A stretch of 64,000 nt of DNA from Alitta virens (taxonomy: Eukaryota > Annelida > Polychaeta > Phyllodocida > Nereididae): contig OW028583.1 of the NCBI GenBank assembly GCA_932294295.1, positions 1,267,501-1,331,500 on the forward strand, given 5' to 3'. Below, piece after piece: positions 1 through 23,200 of this stretch; position 1 is the first letter of the stretch; each line of letters begins with the position of its first letter. Under the pieces are notes generated by a model. That model did no database searches, was not told the origin of the DNA, and saw only the letters and a program-made list of their open reading frames with translations. Both the position numbers and the translations under genes were made by a program.

Positions 1-288
1 AAATTCATTTCAGAGAACTATGTAACTATGGATGCAACTTGGCTGAGGAATTCTGATATACATGAATAAAAATATATATTTCTTTAAAACTAAATTAATT
101 GCAGCAGTCCCATGTATAGATTTACATCATATGTGCATACATGCATCCAATACATGTGAAGTATGCTATTTTACACAATGAAATAAAGTTTTTTCCTTTA
201 ATTTTAAACTTGTGTACATTAAATATGTCCAAAGATTTTTGTGTACATTAAATATGTCCAAAGATTGTAAGCAAAGTTTGTCTTTAAG

Positions 289-675
289 ACGTCATCAGAT
301 GACGTATTTTAGACGTCAGACATTGGTCAACTAACTATGTCTAAAAGACTTCATCTGATGACGTATTTTAGACGTCATATATTGGTCAACTAAATACGTC
401 TAAAATACGTCATCAGATGACGTATTTAAGACGTCATATATTGGTCAACTAAATACGTCTAAAAGACGTCGTCAGATGACGTATTTTAGACGTCATATAT
501 TGGTCAACTAAATACGTCTAAAAGACGTCATCAGATGACGTATTTTAGACGTCATATATTGGTCAACTAAATACGTCTAAAAGACGTCGTCAGATGACGT
601 ATTTTAGACGTCATATATTGGTCAACTAAAGACATCGTCAGATGACGTCTTTTAGACGTCTCGTATAAGACGTCA
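289..675. repeat. Minisatellite of about 61 bp, about six copies, rich in TGACGT/ACGTCA
   Basis: About six tandem units of roughly 60-62 bp share the core TTTTAGACGTCATATATTGG followed by TCAACTAAATACGTCTAAAA and a palindrome GACGTCATCAGATGACGT. The last unit is shortened and degenerate. Every unit carries several ACGTCA or TGACGT half sites of the kind bound by CREB/ATF factors. Binding is inference; the repetition is directly visible. Confidence 0.9.
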
Positions 676-1918
676 TTGAAGTTTGCATATGAGACCAGTA
701 TGGGTTGGTCATGAGACATTTTGCAGAGACGTCAAAATGACGTCAATGAGACCACTTTGCCCACTGTTTTACCACGACTTTTCCGGGACAAATTATCCTT
801 GACCAAATATAACAAATCCATATCACATTATCGAGTTACCAAGCCAATTTGCCAAAGGAGTGCTAACATTGTATTTTCAAGTTTCAGAAAAACTTGAAAT
901 TCATTACAAAATGATAAGGATGGTTTAAGGTCTTCTTGCTTGTTTTAGTTTTGACTTTTCAAGGACCCAAGCACAAATTCCATAACTTTCCAGGACTGGA
1001 AATCAGATTTTAAATTATTATTGCAGGTCCCAGCCAAATCAGGGCCTTGCTAGGTTCACTATATCTCTATAAAATTAATAAACTTCATCTAGAATTTAAT
1101 TTTTCATACCATCAAAAATTGCCAATTTGTTTACACTGCACTGTACTTTTATGGCCAATGAGATGAAAACGAGGTATAAATGAACATCAGTATATAATAT
1201 AGCGTCATTGGTTTGTAATACATTTTACTATTCACTGCCTTCAATTTTCATCCCATTTTTTAAATTTTTACTATGTACAAAAAAGTTTAGGTTTTTTGCT
1301 TGTAGCATGAATTGAAACAATTCCAACCTTAATTTTTCATAAAACGTCTCTGAAATCGCGAATAATTGCAATGAATAATTGGCTAAAATGTAAACAAAGT
1401 CGATGAAGTAAATTCCTCCGATATTTATTAATTTAGCTCAATCTTGACAATGTGGGTTCTTGAATTCGACAGTTAGGAGAATTTTCTTTAATTTGGATAG
1501 CCTTTTTAGTGGTATGAAAACCGTTTGACAATCCAGCTCTAATCACCGAGTTATAAACACTGACCTCCTAACCAGAGCCAATCACTAGCTGACCGTAGCA
1601 TGTCAATGCACGTCTGGTAATGCAAAAGAGCTTCCGCCGTTTGACCAGCTAAGAGACACAAATCCGCAAGATGTTTACGGAGTCTTCCTTGACAGCGCTT
1701 CTTGTAAACTCTGGAAAAAAGGTGCAAAATATTTAGAATTTCTTGATTGCTTCATCATCGCTTTGTTGCCTTTCATTATGTTTAATGATATCTACTGAAA
1801 ATCATCAGTTGTTAAACTGGTGGAAATCAATACATTTTTAATCATCAATTAGTGATTTAAACCAGTTTTCATAGACATGGAAACAAAACTCCAGATGACA
1901 TCAGATGAATCCATAGCT

Positions 1919-2162
1919 TAAGGCTGACTGCAAAAAATTGTTTGTTTCCGATTTTCCGACCGACCCTACTTCACAAGGCCAGACCTGCTTTTTTTTTTAA
2001 GGCATCTGTCAAAAAATGGACAGTTGACACCCAATTTTTAAAATTTTTGAACCTTGATTCTAATGGGGAAAAATAAAATAAAATAAAAACTCCTGACCTA
2101 CCAATCCAACTTTTTAAAAACATTTTAATCAGAAACTGACAATTTGTTTTCAGTCGGCCTAA
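1919..2162. mobile_element. Inverted-repeat element, family B, copy 1
   Basis: A 244-bp element begins TAAGGCTGACTG and ends CAGTCGGCCTAA, giving imperfect terminal inverted repeats. Related elements lie at 13216-13339 and 14590-14789. It has no coding capacity and looks like a miniature non-autonomous DNA transposon (MITE). Confidence 0.75.
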
Positions 2163-2306
2163 CCAATGGGAGGCCTGCACTCACATCACGTCAACTGGAG
2201 CTTAATTTCCGAGTCTATAAAATAGTCTGTAAGTTTGTTGTACTCGTACATTTTTATCTCGATAATATACTGTTTAAACATATTCATGAGTATCATCATA
2301 ACTCAC

Positions 2307-3631
2307 CTGCTTTCAGTGTCAATCCCGACCATATCTTTCTTCTCGAAAGGAGTCATAAGAAGTGGCGGTTTATCGAGACGTTCTTGCGATCTGTCTAACC
2401 TTTTACTTTCTAGCACCCAAAACAGAGATGCTACGAAGTCCTTCAACTTATCTTCTAAGCTGTTGCATTCTTCTACCGAGGGGTAAAACACGACGTGAGA
2501 TAGATTTGCATCTTTGGACGTGTTGGTTCCCGTTTCTTGAGACGTGGGTGCCTTCGATGGCGATTTATTCGGTGACTGAGTCAACGGTGATTTATTTGAC
2601 GCTTTCGAGGGTGATGAATCTGATGACATCAACACTTCTTTAGCGTTAAGCGGATCAGCAAAGTCTTTAGAAGGCGATGGAATGTTCTTGTCATTGTGGT
2701 TCTTATCCGAATGTTCTTTCTTGGAACTTTCGTCTTCTTTATGTTCCTTTTGTTCTTTTTCTTGCCCATCCTTCGTCACTTTCTCCGAACCGCTACTCGT
2801 CGATTCAGATCCGTTCAAACTGTTAATAGGCGATTTATCGCTCTTATCAGAAGCAGGAGAGTCTAGACTTTTTCCATCTTCTGCCCTTACAGGACTACCG
2901 TCAGTATTTAGACCGAATACTAGCAGCCGGGAGTCGAACAAGGTGTTGCTGTAAGTCTGCTTTACTTCGTCATATTTACAAAACAAATCACCGAGATCAT
3001 TTTCATTCGTACATCGCCCGACCCCTATCACTCCCAACACCTTCCTGTGTGCCTGAAACATAAGTCGAAAAATTCTGTAATGATAAAAGATATCATGGAA
3101 TCCACCTTTAACAACTAAACAAGTACCTCCCACCACATTACATTTTATTTAATCCTATCCAACATAAAGAACTTCTACATATTACGCAGCTTTTACACAG
3201 TCAAATTCTTTTTTCATAGTCAAGAAAACAAGTGGATTATTGACAAATTTAGCATTTTGGGTGTAGTAGAACAGCAAATGAAAATTATTGTACCAAAAAA
3301 AGCTGTCTCTTCAGAAAAATTACTTTCTATTTCCTATAGTAACTGAACCCACATACAAACACATTGTCAAAGGTTCTTAAAATTGCCAATTCCAATCATC
3401 TAAAATGCTCACCTGAAAATCCCCCCATTCACTATTTTCCACCGGATAACTGGCTTTGTATCGGACGTGAATCGTTCTCTGTTGACCAGGAATTTGCACC
3501 TCGGTCAGTTTGACGATTTGTTCATAGATTTTTGAGAATGTTCTCTGTCGAAGTTGTGACCCCACGGGTCGAACCACCACCAGGAGGCTCTGATGGTCAG
3601 TCGCCTGCTGGCTGAAGTCAGGAAAACTCAT
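2307..3631 (-). CDS. TRAPPC9: TRAPPC9 (NIBP), first two coding exons, partial
   Basis: Coding exons 3413-3631 and 2307-3052, joined in phase 0; the second ends in phase 2 at a GTGAGT donor, so the gene continues left of what I can assign. The product is a subunit of the TRAPPII tethering and Rab-exchange complex at the Golgi. Residues 1-73 resemble the vertebrate N-terminus (MSFPDF start, [22 protein letters not shown]), followed by [34 protein letters not shown] and [15 protein letters not shown], all family landmarks in the right order. The start is the ATG at 3631-3629, directly after a TTGCAG acceptor, implying a separate 5' UTR exon upstream. Oddity: about 135 residues rich in Ser, Lys, Asp and Pro (roughly residues 122-256, DNA 2505-2908) sit where vertebrates have a short loop; the reading frame stays open throughout. 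Confidence 0.93.
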
Positions 3632-6123
3632 CTGCAATCATAAAAGATTGTGAGGTTATCAATTGCACACCCTTAAAATAACACAAACATGCAGTGTACA
3701 CCCGTCACAGTGTCAGTGAAGTTGCAGTCATCGACCAAGTGGCCGGTTATAAAAACTAGGGTTGTCATTGATATGCTGTATAAAAAAATATTGATATAGA
3801 TTTAAAAAAATTCATGTTTCGATTCTTTGTTTATCCTCTATAATTGTACATTAGTGCCATGATGACCACTTGATTAACAGCCCCGACGCCAAATTGCAAT
3901 CTGATAAATTGGCTTAGTAGTTATCACATTAAAGGTAAACGGTTTCGCAATGACTTTGGGGAGATATATTCCTGTGACTAGCGGTTCCATAATTTCTAAC
4001 TGGAAAGCTGATAATTATATCAATACAAAATTTGCCTGATTTAGCAATATTGCAATATCAAAAGAGGATACAGATATCGATATCGAATGAAAAATTTATA
4101 TCAATGACATCCCTATTAACAAACATTCTAACTGACAAGAATGATATATATATATATATATATATGTACAAACTGTCTGTCAGAAATGTTCACTACCCTC
4201 TGGATTTCATTATCACCGGCAACTTCACTTGGTTGACACCCACGAGTATCCTAGCTGACGGCACACAATGACTTTAAAATCTTCAATATTGATTTGTTGC
4301 TTACAGTGGGTAGCTATAGCACGGACTATTTTTGCAATATCTTTTGATAACACCATTAAAATTTTGCACATCTTTCATAATCAACAAAATGACCCTCAGC
4401 ATCAATTAAGTCACCATTGATCTCATGATCAGAACTATTGATATCCCAACTCCTTAATTTGAACATGATCAGCATGATATACAGTTTTCGTTTGTATTAT
4501 CAGCTGTTTATTATTTACAATCTTGTGAAACTATTACATATCACAAAAAGTAATTGCAAACATATATTTGGAATAAATGGAGTCAAATAATTGCAATGAG
4601 AGTCGATTTGATATCAGATGACAGGTCAGGTACCACCCACTTGTCTGTTTATTTACATCGATGTCTGAATGATTTTTGTGAAACGTCATCGACTTTCGGC
4701 TTCATCCATCTTTTGACTTACATTGCCAGTTCTAGACGGCCTTCAGAATTAGATCAGACGACAGGGAAAGTTGCCAAACGGTGAATTGCATTTGTAAATT
4801 CTCCGCACAGTCCAAAAAGAACGACTGATTCTCGGTTGTCTGTCATTTTTTGTCAAACACGACAAGAATATGGCGGAGACCGAATAGTGACTTCAATAAT
4901 CGACAGGTGGCGCACGTTTCGTTAATGACGACATTAACCACTAGGGGTCCAGAACATTTTTAATTGGCAGTTTCCATAGCCGGTTCGCTGGGGGCGCTGC
5001 GTTTACGCTTAGGCAGTTCCCAGCCAACATAGCCGGGTGCCACAGGCCCACAGCTCAAAGATATGGATACAGCTGGCCGCCAGCTTACAGTTTTGATGAT
5101 GTTGCTGACCATTATTCACTTGGTGCACTTTTAAGTATGATTAAAAAGTAGAAGTGAACTGAAGGGGCAACAAAAAAGAAACAGAAAAAAAAAAAAAAAC
5201 ATCCCAATCCCTCCAACTGAAGTTTGGTCCACAATGACGGTTCAACCTTGACCAATTTTGTTGTCGAAATGAATTTGACTTAATTATGGTTAAATACATG
5301 TCAACACTTCAATGCTTGCTAGGCTCACTAAAATTTCACAAATAGTGTTCTAAGTTCAGTGCATGAAAAAGGGGACTTCAATCTCATAACAATCTTATCT
5401 ATTATCCACTTGTACCAGCTCAAGTGCAAAATTTCTTAGGTAAAAAATGGTACAGAAGAGTTACTTCTTAAACAACTTTCCATTAAGTAATTGGACATTC
5501 AGGTAATTATCTTGTTCCCAGATTCAGTGTGAACAACATACCTACAACAAAGAATTCAAAATAACACCATGAATTTTTTAATATTTTTTCTTTTTATTTC
5601 TTGACATCAATATGTCCATTAAAAAGAGACATACATTTTGAAAGGCATTCATCCAGCATTTTTCACAAACTGGAAACAATTTCTCACTCATTCGTGTAAA
5701 CTTACATTTAAAGAATGAAAACAAAATGACGGAATGCAAAATAGAATATGTGCACTTCATAGTTACGTCAGGATACTTTTATCAACTTTTGTAAGAGTCA
5801 CTCAAGAGACAGCATCCTTCCACTATTTCTATATTACCAATTCAACACTTCCCCTTAATCCACACACCAATCTGCACTAAACCTATATTCAAAACGAATA
5901 GAGAATTTGTAAGCATTCTAATTAAGTATCCAATTATCCAATTATCTCGCATCACAGAATGTTCTTATAAAAATGTGACTAAAATGTCCACTGGTCAGAA
6001 ATGTGTATTACGACAGTCCGAAGACTTTAAATAAGACTTTATTTGCTATAATTTGCATCAATAAATCACTCAAACAAAAGATGATGATGAAATGATGATG
6101 AACTACATCACGTCCCATTCACA
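3632..6123. other. Spacer between TRAPPC9 and RPN2
   Basis: No gene is supported. It must contain the TRAPPC9 5' UTR exon and promoter and the RPN2 3' UTR. The stretch near 4860-5040, which includes AAGAATATGGCGGAGACCG and is GC-richer than its surroundings, is the best guess for the TRAPPC9 5' end. A (TA)n tract lies at about 4146-4165. Confidence 0.5.
6038..6043 (-). terminator. Candidate polyadenylation signal for RPN2
   Basis: AATAAA on the minus strand, about 80 bases beyond the RPN2 stop codon at 6124-6126. Position is typical; transcript evidence is lacking. Confidence 0.55.
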
Positions 6124-16205
<10,082 letters not shown>

Positions 16206-17255
16206 ATCGTTGTCCAGGGAAGCGAGTGAATTTACATCCGGGGCTTCTAGTGAAACGTCAGCTGTTAGTTCCCACTGTCAATCCTAGAGGGCAGGAGAGT
16301 TCAGATAGCCACCGACCTCTGGTGAGGGAAAACTACAGATAAGAAAACCCAAAAGTAATGTAGCACTGGAACCGCAGTCTCCTACACTGTAGTGACTCGT
16401 GCGGAGGAAGGGACCAACTTAAAAGTAATGCTCCCAAAATACAAAAAATCCCAGGGGGGTTCACCATTATAGCCCTGCTGCATATATAGCTACTGAATAT
16501 TTGATTTTAAATAGCTATAAAAAGGCGAAACAAATAAAACCCCCAAAAGCCCCTCACTTGCAACTGGAGAAGCTTGCTCCCCCTCCCCTCAAAAAAAGAA
16601 TTGCACCCCTCCCCTAATTCCCTGTAGATTTTTTTTTTCTTTTTTTTTTTAAACTCAATTTTTCTATATTTCAGTCGATCAATAGACTTGGTAGTTGAAA
16701 ATTTGAACAATGAGTGTATAGTTGGATTTCACTTGATTTATTTCATGACATTACCAGCATGTCTGAAGTGTAAAAATAGAAATAAAAATATATGGTTGTG
16801 TTTACTTATTATATCATACACAAAGATCCTGAGTATCTAAGATGTCATCAGTATATATAATATCACAGTACAGACAAGTTAACAGTGCTGCAGTAGATCT
16901 GACAAAAAATATAAGATATATAAAATATACGCACATATATGTGGTAGGACATTATATAAACGGTTATACAATTAAATGCAATTCTACTCTATAAATTTAA
17001 AGATTATACCAAGATATATTCTACAGAAAAAAATACAAATGTAGAGCTAGCTGGCTCAAACTGAGACAAATATCACTCTTCCATAAAAATTCCTGGTTTT
17101 TAATAGTGCCCATAAAATACAGCGCAATATTAATTTCAATAGTCAATACTCAATGATACTCTAGCATTGTGTTTAGCCTCAAATAAGATTAAGTGACAAA
17201 TGAATGATAATTATAACTAATTAATGGAGGCAGCTATATGGTGAACACTTTTAGT
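16206..17255. other. Spacer between the 22-exon gene and RPN2
   Basis: It must hold the RPN2 promoter (right after 16205 on the minus strand) and the 3' UTR of the upstream minus-strand gene. A minus-strand AATAAA at 16737-16742 is a plausible polyadenylation signal for the latter. No coding segment was found. Confidence 0.55.
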
Positions 17256-20200
17256 TCAGGTGTCTTTCAGTTTCGCATCGGGCGATGCTGGTAAAATGTT
17301 CAATGCTTTTTCCTCCTCCATTTCAACTTCAGTGTGTTCAACATTTCTTTGTCGCACCTTAAAAACAATATCACAATTTTAGAAATATATTGCAAATTTA
17401 AAATTTAGCTGTATAAAAAAAATATTAATTAATGTATATGTGCATTAAAAATTCTTTTGGTAAGCATTTCTGACAGCAGGTTATAATTTGAAATAAATAT
17501 TTTTTTAACAAATTGAACTAAAAAACATGCATGTTTTTTTCTTTAAGAAAATGAAAATATTACTTCTTTTTTTTTAAACCCTTTCACTAACAGTTCGTTA
17601 CAGCTTTTGTCAGTAAAAAAAAAAGTGTTAGTTTTTGGTAAAAATTACCTGATTAAGATAAGAACATTGCTAAGTAATTGTAAACAATTCAAAATTTAGT
17701 TTTCAAATTAAAGGATAACATGTGTATCAGCAATTTCAGTGAAACAATTATTTAAGTCAGGTAATATATTTGTTTAAATATTATTTTTTTGGGAGGTCAC
17801 AAAAAAAATACAGGAATTGTACCTGGTTAAGAGACTCCAATGATGCTGAATTATCGTCGGGAGTTTTTGCTCTTGCCACGACCGCATTCGAAATATCTTT
17901 GTCCACACCCGGCATGGTCATGTCACCAAATACCTATCAAAATAATTTAATGAAACGATCCAAGAGAACACAGCACTACATCTACAGAATTGCATCTCAC
18001 TACATTAATGATAATTTGTATAATACTTTGTATAAATAAAAATGTGCGTACCAAGTTGATAACTGTTTTACAAAAAAATAACTATTTAAAAAAAAAGGAA
18101 TCACTTCTTTATGGAAAAAAAAATTATTGCAAATACTTTAAATTACTCACTTTTGGTTTAAACACATTTTATCGATTTTACCATCGAGCCAAAGGCTCAA
18201 TAACAGGTTAAATTTTTGACAAATCTTTTTACAATTTAATTGATTTAACAGTTTGGCGAAAAATTCATAAGTTTACCATGAGTAATGGGGGGGGGGGGGG
18301 CGGATCATAGTTTTTTATATACCATTTTGACAATGTAAACTCAAAAGTACCTCCACAATGGCTCCATCAGGCATTCGTAAGAAATGGCGATACAGCTCCT
18401 TCAGGCCGTCCAAATGCAAAGTGTGTATGGATACGTGGGTCGTGACCTCGTATTTTCTGGATTTGACCTTGGACCTGACTTCTTCATTTTCCTGTGAAAG
18501 TAGGTCATCTTCCTAAATAAGAATAAATTAATATGACTATCACTAATTCTCGTAGACCTGTCAAGATTTAGTATTTTAATACATTTTATGGAAGGTTTAT
18601 GATAACTTTAAAAAGAACCTAATTTTAAACACCTTTATATTTAAACCCTTACTTCCAACAAACTCGACTTGAACTGCTTTCAAAAACTTGACATGACTAG
18701 GTCAGATTGTCTCGAATTTGCGACCAACTTACATCCTCTTCCCAAATATAGTCATACACAGCAATTTTTCTACGCTCCCCCTCCTCTCCTCTCCACTGTT
18801 CCGCCTTGTTGACGAGATAAGCCAGTTCTTGGTTGGAGATTTCAAGGTCAAACGGAACAAAAAAGAGGTCTTCCTCTCCAAACAAACGCCAATAGATGTC
18901 CAACATGCGGCCATTGTTGTGTAGTCTATTAAATAACAGATATCATCAGTTTAACGAGATGGTAAATTGCTACTTTTTGTCAACAGAGGGGGCTATTAGT
19001 AACTGGGCCCAAAAAAATGTTGATGATGTAGGCATACAATGAGGTCATTGAGTGCATTTCATGACATCACATTTAGATGATGTCATTAAATAAGTGTCAG
19101 GCGCAGTTACTGATAGCTCCCCCTATTGGCAAATAGTTCCCCATTGGAGACTGGTAAATGGTAAAGTGCAATTATTATAACAAAATGTGTACTTTCAATT
19201 ACCTCAAGAAATACATGTAGAGTACTGCGCCAGACGCAAAACACGTGAAAAAGTAAAGAAAGACTGTTATGAAGATTCCTGCCAACCCTGACCCTTGTGT
19301 TCTGTCGTAGTTCCAATAAATCTTGACGTAATCAGCGATGGGAGAGTCCCCGCCCACGTCATTCCATCTCTGAACGAAAAAAAGGCTTGTTAGCGCAAAT
19401 AGAACTTAAAAAAGTGCTTAGTGTTAACAATAACTACCTTTCACTGCAATATAGAGAAGAGAAAAACTGTCTGATTGACTGATTGATTGTTTGGCTGACT
19501 AACTAACTGGCTGACTGGCTAGCTGTTTGATTGATTGTTTGATTGATTGATGATCGATTGATTGATTGATTGATAGATTAAATGGCTGGTTGACTGATTG
19601 TTTGATTTATTAAGTAATTGTCTTTCCAGCTGATTGATTGACTGGTCGACTGAATGCTTAGCTGGTTGATTGATAAATTAAATAAAGTTCTGATTAACTG
19701 ACAGACTGGCTGGTTGATTGATTGGCTGATTGACTGGTTGATTGATTGTCTGACGGACTGACTGATGTATTGATTGATTGGCTGGTTGCTTGACAGATTG
19801 ACTTATCAATTGACTGATTGACTGGCTGTTTGATTGATTGATTGAAAAACGAATCTGGTGTAAACGAGTCCATTTATGGAAAGAAAACGTTTGCCATAGG
19901 CCACTGTATCACTTAACACATTTAGTTTAAGATAAAATTCAATACCTGCAGGGCTGTATCAGCAATTGCTATGAAGAACGGATCCAAAAATGCATTGACA
20001 CCAAGAAGGAGAACAAATTTGCAACCGACACTCGGGAAATATCCAAAAATCTTCTGCACAATCCAGCACAAGAAGACAAAGAGAGCAAAGACCAGGATGT
20101 TCCCAAACACTCCGAGTAGAACAACTAGCGTCTCCTCGGCAACTGTCAACAGGCTGGGTTGGTAGTTTAAGAACACCGTATATGCGGAAAAGTCAAATCT

Positions 20201-23200
20201 GAAATAGAGTTTGACATTGAATAAGGAGAATTTTAACAGTTCGGTGTCTTTATTCAAGTTTTTATTCATTTATTGCCATAATACTGCTAAAGTTCACAAA
20301 CATTAGAAACTAAACTTATTGTAATGGCAGGCCAGACATCAATAGATCATTCTCGTCAAAACTTCCTGTCACTTGGACATCATTTGAACATAGAGGGGTT
20401 ATTTGTACCAGCAAATCAATGGCTAAAATTTAACAGCATTTCACGAGAAGGGGTTTAATTAGGGAGTCTATGGTTAATACTGTACAGTACCTTTCAAACC
20501 ATAAATTTCACAGTTGGTAATGACAGACATATAAGCACATTTCAATTTAATTGACTTGTAACAGACAAATTGAGTAAATATGGTTATTTATTATCATAAA
20601 AACACCTACCTGTTAACTGGTATAGAGGCCCCTTGCAAAAACAACCACTGGGAGACGTAATGAAGATACATTCTCATGAAGAAACAGAGAACGAACAGCA
20701 CGACCATCGCCCAGAATTCCCGACTGCGCCACTGAGACAAGCCCAACTCTGCAAAAAGTTGTCTCATTACGTACTCCATCTTCGTGCTATTGGCGCTGCT
20801 TGGTCTGCCTTTGTCAGAGGAGTCGTCGCTAAAATGTAGGTGAGAAATCGAATATGTCAATAACTGATTGACTGATTGATTGATTAAATGAGTGACTGAT
20901 TGCTTTGTTGAATGATGGACTGATTGGTTGACCCAATAATTGGTTAATTAACTGACTTTTGACTGGTTGATTGATTAACCACTGCTTCAGAAGTTTCTAA
21001 TCAATTCATTTCATTGAGAAACAAATTAAGTTCAAACTGGTTTATTGACTGATTGATCAATGTCAAACAGGTGTTTCAGATGAATTGATCGATTGACTGA
21101 TTGACATATTGATGGATTGAGGAATTGACTGACTGATTGATTGATTCATTCATTGGCCACAGTAACAGGAGTTTCTAAGTTATCAAATAACAAATTGCAG
21201 GCCTCATATATGACTGAAGTCTTTCAGAATGGTTGATTGACTGATTGGTTGATTGATTGATTGACTGATCCAGTCAATTGTTGCCGGTTTGATTGATTCA
21301 TTGATTGATTCATTGATTGGTTACTGCTACAAGAAGTCTTTACAATCTTATCCCTCCAGGTTGACCGGCTGATTGACAGGTTGACCAGCTGATTGACAGG
21401 TTGACCGGCTGATTGACAGGTTGACCGGCTGATTGACAGGTTGACTGACTGACTGGCTGAATGATTGATTGAGTAATTGATTGACCGGTTGACTGGCTGA
21501 TTGATTGATTGACTGGCTGATTGATTGGTTTATTGACGGATTTATTGACAGGTTGTTTGGTTGATTGATTTATTGACAGGTTGTTTGGTTGATTGATTGA
21601 TTGACAGTTTGACCAGCTGATTGATTGACGATTGCTTGATTGACAATCCACAGTAAAATTCATATCAGAAGATACTAACTTGACAGAGAAAGTGTGCGTC
21701 TCCAGTTCATCTAAGTATGAAAGTCTCTTCCGACGTTTTGTTTTCGGAACAGGCGTTTTGGGAATAAGTGCATAAATTTTCTTGTGGTACTCGTCAACAT
21801 TGTTTGTTCTGTATTTCTGTTAAAAGGAGATAATTATATTATTATTATTCAAAGTGCTATGAACCCTTTAAAATTACCGATTATCATGGCAAATTTTACC
21901 TCAATTTCAGTAAACGTCATTGTGTAACTGAACATTCATAATAAGTGCACTCATTTTAAACAATTCCTGAGTGTACTTAAATTTTTCATCAATATTGGCA
22001 TAACATGTGGGCATCACTTTAAAATATGGAACATACTAGCTCCGTTTTTCTTTCTAATAGGGCTGACGTCAATACGATGTCAAATTAGCCTACCTTGTAG
22101 AAAACACCAGGATGGTCTTTGACAGGAAAGAATCCTTCCTTCTTCTCATAAAGAATTTCTTCCTCCTCATACTCATCAGAATCAAAATCTCCGTCCAATT
22201 TCAACTTCTTGTTACTTTGCAAGCTCATAGAGGTCACTGCTGAGCATGGTCGTTGGTTGCCCTTGGTTATGGAAAGCGCTGCACTTGGAGGTCGTTGAAG
22301 GTCATACTACGAAAAGAAACACAAGTAATTGAAATATATATTTTACTCCATTTCAATCCACAGCGTGTAAAGATGATATATCATCATTATTTGCATAATA
22401 TTTTGATAAAAGAACTATCACCTAAACTGTCATCACTTCCAGTACCCTAGTCATTGATGAACATCTTAAATACAACCCCGTATTGAACAAATTAACACAC
22501 TCACCCTGGGGTGGCAGAAAGTCTTGTGGACTGGGTGAGGGGGGCACTTAAATTTAATCGATGAGTGGGGGGGGGGGGGGCACTTCCAATTTAATCAATG
22601 GTTGAGGGGGGCAATGAATCAATGAAAGACACCCAAAGGAGCACCATAGAACTTAGACTAAAAACTGGCGCTGCCCCTGCACTCACCATACTCCCCAATG
22701 AACTCTCATTGAGAATGGCCAGTTTTTTATTCTCCGAGGCATCGACGGGTAGCCCCGGTTTCTTGGTGCTGATCTCACTTCCATTGTTACTCGATCCGAT
22801 TGTCAGGTTTCCAGGGGAACTGTTTGATCCTGAGGCCAAAGCATCCAGGGCGTAGATCCTGTCCTCTTCGCTGTGATTTTAAAAATGCAGAAATTAAAGT
22901 GTTATGTTCTTAAATTGCAATCAATTCATTGGTCACATTTCATATCACAGTCCCATATAATTTGTCTGATTTTCAAAATTCAAAGTTTATTGTGTACAAA
23001 AATGCGCAGGTGTTTTGCTTGTAGCATGAATTGAAACATTTCAGACGTCAATTTTTCATAAAACGACTCTGAAATCGCAAATCAACGAAACTCTTTACTA
23101 CGTTGACATGAATATAATGGTATATATATATGTACGCACAAATGACCTTACTGTTACATTTGTCTGTGATATTTGAATTCTGAAAGTCAGTAGTGGTATT

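Larger units (their letters stand above)
1..2306. other. Region left of the last recognised TRAPPC9 exon: intron with repeats
   Basis: No exon could be supported here. It should be TRAPPC9 intron, since the minus-strand gene runs on to the left from a clean donor at 2306. It holds a 31-bp direct duplication at about 205-266, the CRE-rich minisatellite at 289-675, a partial copy of a dispersed element near 1045-1130 and an inverted-repeat element at 1919-2162. Confidence 0.6.

Noticed and set aside
289..675. Regular repeats suggestive of a CRISPR array
   Set aside because: Repeats are contiguous tandem units without unique spacers, in a eukaryotic intron.
21340..21663. 107-codon minus-strand frame of NQS-rich repeats
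   Set aside because: Product of the GATT/GACT microsatellite inside an intron.
22560..22620. Poly-G and other homopolymer tracts (also near 12980, 18288, 26667, 34347)
   Set aside because: Simple sequence; could also mark assembly uncertainty, with no functional evidence.
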